A DNA stretch of 64,000 bases from Cinnamomum chago (lineage: Eukaryota; Streptophyta; Magnoliopsida; Laurales; Lauraceae): contig CP142459.1 of the NCBI GenBank assembly GCA_038049695.1, forward strand, positions 69,060,001 through 69,124,000. Direction: 5' to 3'. Numbering within the stretch: the first letter of the stretch is position 1; each line of letters starts with the position of its first letter. Made by a program: the position numbers and the translations under genes. The notes beneath the pieces are model-generated. The model saw nothing but the letters and a program-made list of their open reading frames with translations. It was not told where the DNA came from and searched no databases. Positions 24,790-34,433 of this stretch are shown piece after piece.

Positions 24790-27700
24790 TCCTCTTTGTG
24801 CTTTCACACCTGAATCTCATTCTGGCAATTGTTCTTGAGGAGGCTATTCATTGAGATCAGTATGAAAATATAATAGCAGGAGAATCACGGTGTTCCTTTC
24901 AATCTTATTTGGCATTTATTGATTTTTATCAGCTTTTTACATCTGAAACCACAAACAAAGGTTTTCTCAAAGCAACACTTAAAATTCTCTTAAGTACAAT
25001 TCTAGCAAGGACACAATGGTTAAGTAATATAGAGATTAGAAATGATTTGAACTGGCATCAAGCACGCACACACAAAATGGCAGATTTAGCTAATGGAACA
25101 TACAGATGGATTACTGAGGAAAGCAGTGAAAGCCCTTCATGCAAAAAGCAGATTTATCTAATAAATAACAATCATGGATGCCTTTAATCAAAATCTTGCC
25201 ATGCCAGATAAATGAGAATTTCACATGTTCTTTCAGAAGCATGTGTGCCACTTGACTTCTTTTCCAACTTGATTGCTATGAGACTGCAACATCTTCATTT
25301 ACAAAGAAGAATTGAAAGTCTCGAAGCTTTATTATTTGATGCAGGAGGAATCTCTGTGGTGAATCGTAAGTCCTTAACAAAAGGAAAATAACTAATTAGG
25401 AAGAGCACCGACCAAACTGAGCTTATTCATGTCATATATTCAAGCCTCAAGGAAACAATGGAATGATGGCTAGAAAGAAAGAGAAGAAACTAAAATTAAT
25501 AAACCACATTTTTTTAAAAATAATGACTTAAGTAAAAGAAGAAAAGGTACAAAGTTTAAAACCACCATTTAAAGCCAAGTTTCCAAAAGTTCCAGCATTA
25601 TGACTAACTTTAGATGAAGAACAATGACCGGGTTCTATCATTGTCCCACTTTTACAAAGAGACCCAGATGTCATGTGAGAATACAATTGTTTGGTAAAAA
25701 GATAGTCAAGTGCACTTGGTGGACTTGAAAGTATCCACCACAATGAAATAAGATTTGCAAGAGTCAGGTAAAATCCTTAGGGTGTGTTTATGCAGCAGCC
25801 ATTTCCGCGGAAACGGGCGGAGACAGGGCGTCATATTTTCCAGCGCCTTCCCCACATATATTTGGGTGCAGCGACGATTCCTCTCCTCCTGAACTTCCGG
25901 CACGTTGTGATGGCGTGATTTTCTTTGCGAGAAAGGATCTGCTTTTCCGACTTCCCCCAGTAATTTGAAGCTACTGCAATCATGATGCTTCTTTAGGATT
26001 GTCATCAAAGCCCAAACTCAAAACTGCTATTCTTATTGGAAGGAAAATAACCACCTTTAATGGGTAAAGAACAACAACATCCAGGTTAAATTCATAAAGA
26101 AAGCTACTGCAGCAGAACTTTGGAGGCTCAGAGCTTAGCTAAACATTATTAAATTATTTAAAAATGGTAGGAACTTTTTTGAGTCCAAGAAATTCTGAGA
26201 CAGCGGCAAAACCCTGATTTTGCTCAATTCTCTTGATAGTTTTTGTGTCTTGACTTGGGTCTTTCTTTGATTCATGATCAAAGGTGTGTTCAAAGGTGAC
26301 CTTTGGTGCCAATTCCTAGGCTCTCTAGTTCAGTCCGCAGAGATTCTTTTGTGCCTGTTACTTGCAGTTTTCTGCTGAGCCAGCCATGGCATACATGAAA
26401 CCAAACCAAGATATAGGGAGAAGGATGTAGAATGCCACACTTGAATTGCTGCTTTAGAAATGAAGATTCAAAAAGGTGGATCCTTCACAGAAACCAGCAG
26501 AACCAAATGCCGTTTGATAGGAAATGAGGACAGGGTAGAGGCAGGTCCTCTTCTTTATTGGAAAATGCAACAAACAACCCTTAAAAGCACTTCCATACCT
26601 CATTGAGCTCGTCCATGTCCGGTTATTGTGTATCCTTATTACTATTGACAATAAAAACTAAGCTATTGACGCCATGATCTCAAATTCCTACTTTAAGAAT
26701 GACTTACAAACAATTCAACTTGATTAAATTACTTAATTTTCATAATGTTTGCCAATTTGACAGCAGGGAAAATCTTTGGCGAGAATCCTTGAAAAAAGTC
26801 CAAATTTACTCAAACGAAAGGGTAAATACACATCTTGGTTGCAGGAAACTGAAAAGAAGAAGAAGAAAACAAAAGGTAAGAAAAAGAAAATTTGAGCATA
26901 AAGGGCTACAATATAGCAAAGTACACAGGGTATTTAATCATTAAGGTTTAAGCATATGAAACAAAGTACAACAAATAGCAAAGCACAACAAATTTGAAAG
27001 GTAACTTTTACAAACTAAATATTACCAGCATGTACTTCCTTGAATACATAGCAATAAGAAGTGCCCATCTCTTTGAGGATCCTTCCAGTTGCATACATCA
27101 CATTCAGAGCTGCAGTTAATTATCAAACACTGTCAAAAAAGAAAAGAATATAAAAAAAAACTCCAACAAATAAGTTTGACTAGTATAATCCATAGGCAAT
27201 GCAGGTAAAACTATGCAAACCAAGAATACTTGTTTAGGATGCACTGGGGTGTATTTGACTATTTTGGCAGAATTGATGGCCAATTATTATGCAAATTAGG
27301 TGGTTAGGCAACCTGAATTCCATTAGGTGAGAATTTATTCTTTGACTTCTTTCAAATCATTATTTTCCATCATCCCTATGATGATTTGGGGTAGAAAAAG
27401 CAGAAAACCGAACCCACCTAATCTGCTTTTGATTTACTGTTGATCTCAAATGAGTAACCTTCCGTTCTTCCAAACAATTCTAACTACCAGTCATTTGATC
27501 ATCCGAATGGGTCCTCGATAAAGAAGTGGCTACCTACAATAAACAAAATCTTGGCTTGAGTAAATGGATGGGAAAAAGGCAGTGTGGAGACATAAAAACA
27601 TGATAAGGTTAGTAAAGGGGATGAAAGAGAACATCACAAAGATTCTTAAGACACATCTAAATAAAATGATGCCAACTCCAGAAAATTTCTTCATGTACTA

Positions 27701-28654
27701 GGTCTTTTAACTAATAGAGTCATCCAAACTATAAATTACCTTAGAACTATAAGACGACATCTATTATGAACCCCATAGAAAAAAAAAATAAAAAAAATCC
27801 TGTTTGAGAATGTTTAGGGCACATGAATAAAAGATCAGAAACAACTCTAGTACAAAGCATTGAAGTGAAACTGTTCAAGGAACTATGGGAATGTGATGCA
27901 GTCCAAGATCCAGACGCAGACCATAGCCTGATTCCATCCCAGCCTTGATGCACAAGAAGGCAAAATGCCAACCTGAATGGGCTCACTTGGAAAATGTGGG
28001 GATCCCAAGTGGTCATTATCACCGTACAGTCCAATCACGACAGGTTACTTATTTTATGTTTTAGATATACATCCTGTTTTTAGGACTTGTTAGATGGAGG
28101 GTCTTTATTGAGTTAAGTTTAACTAAGGCTTCTTTAGGTTAAAGAACGTATTTAAGAAGGCTTTATGTAATGAATGAACTATGATAATGGATTAACTTTT
28201 TGGAAACTCTCTTTGGGAAGCTTGCTTCTTGCAATGGTCCTATGGCTTGGGGCATGAGCGTACACAAGTTTGCAATAATCTAAATCTTGCTTTTGTCATA
28301 TAAGCCTTGCAAAGGTTATGCAAGAAACTTCATCTTGGTAAGTTTGAACATAGAAGGGAAGATCAATAACGACTCCAAAGAAAGTAGTGAGAAAGGCATG
28401 CCAAATTGTGCAATTAAAGAGAACATGGGTTTAAATAAAATTGAGACGAAAAGTAGAATTTCGCAAAGACAACACCAAATATATGGACTAAGTGGTTCAC
28501 GATGGTTGTGTTTGATGAGTTCTAAGATATACCTTGCAGTACCTCATAACCATCCCATGCAATGGAGTACAACATAAAGAATTCCAGGAATCAAATGTAC
28601 AGCTTCGTTGAAAATTCTATCACATTTTTTATCCATCTTTGCTGCTACTCATTT
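24790..28654. other. Intergenic, no gene recognised
   Basis: No gene can be supported. There is one isolated exon-like block (27026-27109), a GC-richer island near 25785-25960 that begins TTAGGGTGTGTTT like a MITE end, and several short frames in AT-rich DNA. The last several hundred bases before 28655 probably include the PPR gene's 3' UTR. Confidence 0.4.
27026..27109 (-). other. Isolated exon-like block
   Basis: On the minus strand an 84-nt block is preceded by a long pyrimidine tract ending TTAACTGCAG and followed by a donor-like GTAATATTT. Two of its reading frames are open. One includes SECDVCNWKDPQRDGHF, the other LNVMYATGRILKEMG. No partner exon can be assigned convincingly. It could be a relic exon, a noncoding-RNA exon or chance. 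Confidence 0.25.
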
Positions 28655-31165
28655 TCACCAGAAATCAGTGCAATTGCATGTCCCATCCTTAAAATGATGA
28701 AACCGGTTCACATCTCTGACAATAATCACCCTTTTAATGATGACTGTGATGAACTTTATGGCAGTATGGCAGTCACCACAAATCCGTAGATTCTTGGTAA
28801 CAAAGATGGGCTTGTCAGACCTCAAATTGAGAACCCCAAATGCTATTGCAAGTTTCTCACTGTGATAAAGAAGAATTCGTTCCTTCTCCTCCTCTTCGAC
28901 ATCTTGCAGTACAAAACTAGTATCTGCCTGATAGCCCAACTTCTTCATATCCACCAGCAGTACCTTGAGCTTGTCATATATCAATGCCGATTGTGGGTGT
29001 GATTGATCCCCACCAATGAATGCATGCAAACTGCCACCTATCTCAATCCAACTACATCCTGGGCTTTTCTTAAAACCTTGGTCTCTCTGTATGATTCTAA
29101 CGTTTGCCGCATCGTCCCATCTCCCCGCGGCACTATACATGTTGGATAGGAGTACAAAGTTTCCAGTACCTTCAGGTCCTAGTTTTTGAATGGTCTTTGA
29201 CACTGCTTCCCCTAGTTCTATATTCTCATGAATCCTACAAGCACCAAGCAAGGCTCCCCAGACAAGGACATCTGGTTCCAACGGCATTCTTCGGATGAAG
29301 TCATAGGCCTCATCTAAGAGCCCACCACGTCCTAGAAGATCAACCATACAGATATAGTGCTCCATTCTAGGCATGATCTTGAAATGTTCACTCATCTTAT
29401 AGAACCAGTGTTTTCCTTCAGTAACGAGTCTCGAATGGCTACAAGCAGATAAAAGACTTATGAAGGAGATGTCATCAGGCTTCAAATCAGTACTTAGCAA
29501 ATCATGAAACAATGACAGAGCTTCTGTACCAAGCCCATGAATTCCATAGCCAGCAATTATTGCATTCCACGAGATGATGTCCCGTTTTGGCATTCGATCA
29601 AAAATTTCTTTAGCAATGCTGATTCTACCACATTTTGAGTACATGTCAATGAGAGCATTACAAATTGCGATGTCTGATGCATACCCACAAACAGTCACGT
29701 AGCCATGGTTGCACTGCCCGTGTTGCAAAGCAGACAGATGGGCACAAGCAGGAAGCACTCCAAGCAAGGTTGCAAGATCTGGCTCTATACAAAGTTGCTG
29801 CATCTTTCTGAATATAATCAAAGCCTCCTCTGCATTACCATTTTGGACAAATCCAGAGATGATTGCACTATAAGAAACAACGTCTTTTGATTTCATTTCG
29901 TCAAACAACCTTATCGCATCCTCTGTAATCCCACCCTTAGAATACATTGAAAGAAGTGAATTTCCTACTTTTATGTCTAATATGAGCCCATTTTTAGTTG
30001 AGGAACCATGTATCTTTTTCCCTCTAGCCAAATCATTCAACTTCGAGCATGCTCGCAAAACAGTACCTAGAGCAACTGATGTGGGTTTCAGAGCCTCGTC
30101 AAGCACCATCTGATCAAAAATTGCCAAAGCCTCTATCATTTGGTCACACAAAACGTAACCTCCAATCATCGCGCTCCAAGTTACCTCATTCCTAACACTC
30201 ATTATATAAAAAATTCTCCTACTATAACTCAAACACTCGCACTTTGCATACATATCTAAAAGTGCAGTTCCTACCAACAAATCATTACAGAAAACCCTCC
30301 TAATGCAATATCCATGCAGGCCCTTTCCGTGATGCAATGCCTTAGCTTGGCCAAGCACAGGCAGAACTGCAACAACAGTTGAAGAATTTGGGCTCTTTCC
30401 TCCTTTCTGCATGTCAGAAACCAATCCCATTGCATCCTCAAATAGCCCATGAAGAGCCAACCCTGCAATCATGGCATTCCAAGCCACAACGTCTCTTTCA
30501 GGCATTTTCTCAAACACCTGGTACGCACCACGCAAACACCCACATTTCGCATAAAAATCTACAAGTGCAGTAGAAATAAACACATCCGACTCCAACCCAA
30601 CTCTCTTAGCATCCTCATGAATCTCCTTTCCATCTTCTAACGCCATTAAAGTCGAACACGCCTTAAGAACAAAAGGGAATGTGAACTTGTTCGGGTTCAA
30701 GCCCGAATCAAGCATTTGGTAGTACAAATCAATAGCTCGATCAAAGGGTCCATTCCAGGCATAACCTCTGATCATCGAATTCCATAAAAAAATACTGGGT
30801 TTCTCAATTTCATCGAATACAAGGCGGGCAAGCTCAATTTCACCACAGACAACGTATAAGCAGGCGATTTTTTCGAGTAGGGAAGTGTTCTTGATGTTGG
30901 GTTTGTTCTTGAGGATATGGTGATGGATTTTCTTTCCTTCGTTCAATGATTTTGAACGAATGCAAGTGTCTAGGAGGCGATTATAAGTGGAAACTTCGAT
31001 GTTTGAGGTAAGTTCGAGCGTTTTTGTGGCTTCTGCAATGTTGGGTTCTTGAAGGAAAAGACGATTAAGATTGGAATCGGTTGAGGTGGTTTTACACTTC
31101 GTTTGAAAATGGTGGAGGCCTGAGACGAGAGTTTTGGAGAATTTCAAGTGTTTTGATAAAACCAT
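28655..31165 (-). CDS. PPR protein, PLS class with E and DYW domains
   Basis: Single-exon, 836-aa pentatricopeptide repeat protein, the usual structure for plant editing factors. Residues 1 to about 45 are Lys/Ser/Thr-rich without acidic residues early on, consistent with organelle import. PLS repeats follow (about 55-660), with motifs such as LVDFYAKCG, ALLDMYAKCE and ALIDMYSKCG. The E region carries PGCSWIEIGG. The DYW deaminase domain occupies about the last 95 residues: H768-S-E770 (HSEKLA), C796-x2-C799 (CGDCH), and terminal C830/C832. These are the catalytic and zinc ligands of C-to-U editing enzymes, all present. The protein ends D-F-W instead of D-Y-W, a tolerated variant. Expected role: site-specific RNA editing or processing in mitochondria or plastids. 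It resembles the At3g16610-type family, but I cannot assign its target. A TATA box lies only about 40 bp upstream of the ATG. Confidence 0.95.
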   Translation of the reverse strand: MVLSKHLKFSKTLVSGLHHFQTKCKTTSTDSNLNRLFLQEPNIAEATKTLELTSNIEVSTYNRLLDTCIRSKSLNEGKKIHHHILKNKPNIKNTSLLEKIACLYVVCGEIELARLVFDEIEKPSIFLWNSMIRGYAWNGPFDRAIDLYYQMLDSGLNPNKFTFPFVLKACSTLMALEDGKEIHEDAKRVGLESDVFISTALVDFYAKCGCLRGAYQVFEKMPERDVVAWNAMIAGLALHGLFEDAMGLVSDMQKGGKSPNSSTVVAVLPVLGQAKALHHGKGLHGYCIRRVFCNDLLVGTALLDMYAKCECLSYSRRIFYIMSVRNEVTWSAMIGGYVLCDQMIEALAIFDQMVLDEALKPTSVALGTVLRACSKLNDLARGKKIHGSSTKNGLILDIKVGNSLLSMYSKGGITEDAIRLFDEMKSKDVVSYSAIISGFVQNGNAEEALIIFRKMQQLCIEPDLATLLGVLPACAHLSALQHGQCNHGYVTVCGYASDIAICNALIDMYSKCGRISIAKEIFDRMPKRDIISWNAIIAGYGIHGLGTEALSLFHDLLSTDLKPDDISFISLLSACSHSRLVTEGKHWFYKMSEHFKIMPRMEHYICMVDLLGRGGLLDEAYDFIRRMPLEPDVLVWGALLGACRIHENIELGEAVSKTIQKLGPEGTGNFVLLSNMYSAAGRWDDAANVRIIQRDQGFKKSPGCSWIEIGGSLHAFIGGDQSHPQSALIYDKLKVLLVDMKKLGYQADTSFVLQDVEEEEKERILLYHSEKLAIAFGVLNLRSDKPIFVTKNLRICGDCHTAIKFITVIIKRVIIVRDVNRFHHFKDGTCNCTDFW

Positions 31166-31201
31166 CTCTTGCTTTGATCCATGTGAAAGAAACTCTGCGT
31201 T

Positions 31202-31210
31202 CTTATATAG
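31202..31210 (-). promoter_or_regulatory. TATA box of the PPR gene
   Basis: CTATATAAG on the minus strand, 37-45 bases upstream of the ATG at 31165. A start of transcription about 30 bp downstream would leave a leader of only some 5-15 nt, so either the leader is very short or transcription starts elsewhere. Confidence 0.5.
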
Positions 31211-31289
31211 GTTTCAAACTTGGCGCGAAAGTTTGGGGTTTCGACTCGTAGAACTCGTAGCTTGCCAACTCGTGACCCGGGCTTGACTC

Positions 31290-31372
31290 GGTGGGTGAGT
31301 ACTGAGTATCGACTTTGGTAGTAGTCGACTTGGTGGGTGAGTACTGAGTATCGACTTTGGTAGTAGTCGACT
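31290..31372. repeat. 42-bp tandem repeat upstream of the PPR gene
   Basis: Two nearly perfect copies (31290-31330 and 31332-31372) begin GGTGGGTGAGTACTGAG and end GGTAGTAGTCGACT. They lie 125-210 bp upstream of the PPR start codon. Confidence 0.9.
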
Positions 31373-31519
31373 CGGAGAGTAAAGCGCACTTCGGGTTGTA
31401 AACGGATCGATTAATCTTGTCTGGGTCCATGGTGGACTTGGAATCGGAACCGTTAAGGAGAAGGTGGAATCAGATCCGGACCCGGAATTGTTTCGAAACC
31501 GATTTATTGGCTCTAGAAC

Positions 31520-31780
31520 AGTAATTAGAACCATATATGGGGCGGGTTTGGATCTGAGTCCGGATTTAGGTAGAGAATGATATTAATAAAGCATGATTTT
31601 TAGGAGAGATTTTCGAAAATTAAGATAATATCTTGGCTCTCGGGTCCACGGGTCCGGATCAAGGTGGAACTGGATCCATACCCATTTACTTATCGAGGCC
31701 TAAATAAGGATCCAGACTCGATTTTTAACGGGTTGGAACCTCCGGATAATCGGAGAATCGGGGACCCATTTACATCCCTA
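31520..31780. mobile_element. Possible hAT-like MITE
   Basis: The right end reads, on the opposite strand, TAGGGATGTAAATGGG, a common hAT MITE terminus. The left end is less clear (TAGAACCATATATGGGG). The interior is rich in GGATC.GGA words in both orientations. No clear 8-bp duplication. It lies about 350 bp upstream of the PPR gene. Confidence 0.4.
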
Positions 31781-32529
31781 AGTGCACTTATTATTTGTAG
31801 TCTAAATTTAATGTAAAAAAAAAAAATTATATTCATAAACTAATACAAATATAAAGTTAACTTAAGCACGTCTTCACCCACCCGAGAGGTGGTGTAATGG
31901 CATAAGATGCGACAGATTTATCTAGCGTGCGTTTGTGCAGGTTTAGTCAGTGCCACAAGGGAATTAGTCATGTCGGGGGTCAAAGACCTTTGTGCAAGAA
32001 AAGATGAAATTCGAATTTAGAGGTTCTAAAGAATAAATGAAAGAGAACAAATTAGAATTAGAAAAATAAAAGGCTAAAAATTACTGTTCTTAAAATAGAC
32101 TTTGGAATTTAGACAAATATAACTTTTTCATATTTTGGACTTGGGATGGACACTTTTAATAAGGAATAGATTGTCAATGTATATAGATAGTACATGTGTG
32201 TATAGTTGACAAAGTGAAGTGAGTCATGTGAGTTACCCGATCGAGTGAAAAATAAGACTCGGTCAATTCTTGAAGACAAGTAAAGTTACTCGACTCCCGT
32301 ACCCATCGAGCCGAGTTTTGTCACCTGGTTAACCGAACATATTTTATGATCTGAAATCCATCTATGCAAGATTGAAAGTTCCTGAAATCTAATCAATATT
32401 TGCATATAGTATTTTAAAGCTAAGGGCTTTCACTTTAATTTTGGTTGATTGTTATAATTTTGAAAGTAAGTTATTTTCTTCTTCAAAATTTTTCCATTTT
32501 CTCCCCACTTATCTCATGCAAACTACCTA

Positions 32530-32815
32530 CTTTATCTCTTTATCACATAAAGCACTCACATTTACTCCCCATATTTTCTTTCTTTTGTGCAATATCTCCC
32601 TTTCTACCTAAACTCAACCATTTTTAATTTTTCTTCTTCAATTCTTCTCTTTACTTTCTTTACCATTATTGATTAGATTACATAAATAGGTACGGTCATA
32701 ACCTTGTCATCCTTTGCTTTCTTTCTAAAATTCTTGGATATATAGTTTAATGTATGCAAATTTAAATTGCAATGTTGGCCATACATGTGTTCAGCACGGG
32801 TTACTACGATAGTCT
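32530..32815 (+). repeat. Dispersed repeat, possible Helitron 3' end (copy 2)
   Basis: Second copy of the 14855-15147 repeat. It shares the GATTACATAAATA, ATTTAAATTGCA and GCACGGGTTACTACG word order, and its end (GATAGT) differs by one base from a CTAGT terminus. Confidence 0.4.
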
Positions 32816-33113
32816 AAATTTAAAAGTAATTAAAACAATAGATTGAAAGAGATGCATTTAAGAGTCTACACTTCACAGAGCTTAGATCATATGACCATTA
32901 GAGAGTAGAGCCCCTTTTGTATGCTTAATAGATTATAGAGAGTCGCATTTTTCTGAATCTACTAATGCGAGCGTCAATTATAATCTTGAGTTTGGATTAA
33001 AATCTGGATCTTCAAAATTTGTATTTTATGCTGGATCAATCCGACAGATTAACCTATGAAGACATGAGTAGTGGTTGTTGAAAAGTATTTATGTTGTCTC
33101 TATTAATGATTTA

Positions 33114-33376
33114 GGGCATGTTTGTATAATGTCCTCTGAGAGAAATTCTCTCTGGTTTTCCTTGTTTGCGAGGAAAACCCACGTTTGGATGAAGAGAGGA
33201 AAAATGAGAGAGGTTTTTTCCAACCCTCAAAACCCATAAAAAAATAATCTTTTCCACTGATTCGTCGGTCCCCACCTCCCCCCATCGGATTTTGCAAAAT
33301 CCACAAAGGGAAAGAATCCAGGAGAATGAAGGAATTCTATGAATAGAGGATCCCTCTTTGTTTACCAAACGTGCCC
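33114..33376. mobile_element. MITE-like element, about 263 bp
   Basis: Left end GGGCATGTTTG and right end CAAACGTGCCC are complementary. The interior contains the pair GAGAGAAATTC and GAATAGAGG in opposite directions, with AT-rich centre. No clear target duplication is visible. Confidence 0.5.
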
Positions 33377-34433
33377 AAGGTTTTTGGTATGAATGGTTAG
33401 CCGGGGAAGGAAATTTAATAACGATAAGGCACGACTCTTATTAGGGAGGGACCGAGATTTGAACCTTGGCAGAAGAAATAGACGGAAAAGTTTTTTTTTT
33501 TCTTTTTTTGGCAAAGATAAAAAACTGCCAGGCACTTTCTCCTTTGGTTTAGGAACTGAATTCCAGATGAACACTGTTTCCAAATGCCTCTTTTACGCTG
33601 ATATTTTGTCAATAGTTGGAATTCTACCAATGATATTGTCATTGAAAATTTCCACTTTTACAGTCTCTAATTTATTTTCTTGCCAGCTTAGCAATTTTTA
33701 CTTCCCTGCTTTCCTCCAAACTCTCCCATAAAATGGTTCCTTCACTTTTGCACCCACTTTTGCGTTAAATGAACACTAGTGGACTGAACACAAATGTGTT
33801 TCACGTCTAAAAACAAGTTTGTGAATCTCATTATATGCTTGGTTTTTTTTTTTTTTTTCATTTTCTGGCTGTTGTGTTTGGGAGGATCAGCTTTTCTCTG
33901 TTCCAAATTTATCTCTCTGTGCTAAAAAGACCCATCATAATGGAAAGAATCTCTAATCAATTCTCTCCTGTAAACCTACAAGAATGGCATTGCAAGTCTA
34001 TGATTTAAACAATTATAAAAGGATCACATATGTGCTAAGAAGCCCATTTAAATAAATATAACATATTATTAATTAAAATGATAACATACATGGGACCAAT
34101 GAAGGTTTACATTACAACAAGGGCATCACATTTATAAGCTCAATAAGGAGCAGATGCAACTTCCAACGGACAAACTAAACAGATAGGTCTGACTCTAATA
34201 CCGTATTAATAACCAATAACACCAAAAGCTCGAGCTGTTAATTAATGACATAACAATTTATTTCAAACTACTTACCAAAGACGCACAAGTAATCAACCTT
34301 CACTCAACCCCACAAGACAATAAGGTCAAAATACTTTGGTTCTGAATATTTGTCACAATTTTACGTATCTGACCATCCAACCTATCAGTAAGTACAGCTA
34401 CCTCTTACCAAAAGATGAAAAAGGCAAATGTCA

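Larger units (their letters stand above)
31781..34433. other. Intergenic, no gene seen
   Basis: AT-rich spacer between the PPR gene and the 3' end of the cupin gene, with the second Helitron-like repeat copy (32530-32815) and a MITE-like element (33114-33376). The last few hundred bases should include the cupin 3' UTR. Nothing else is recognised. Confidence 0.5.

Noticed and set aside
26850-27109. A two-exon gene linking the orphan exon to the open stretch after a CAG at about 26870
   Set aside because: The second frame is short, ends quickly and matches nothing; the link is speculation.
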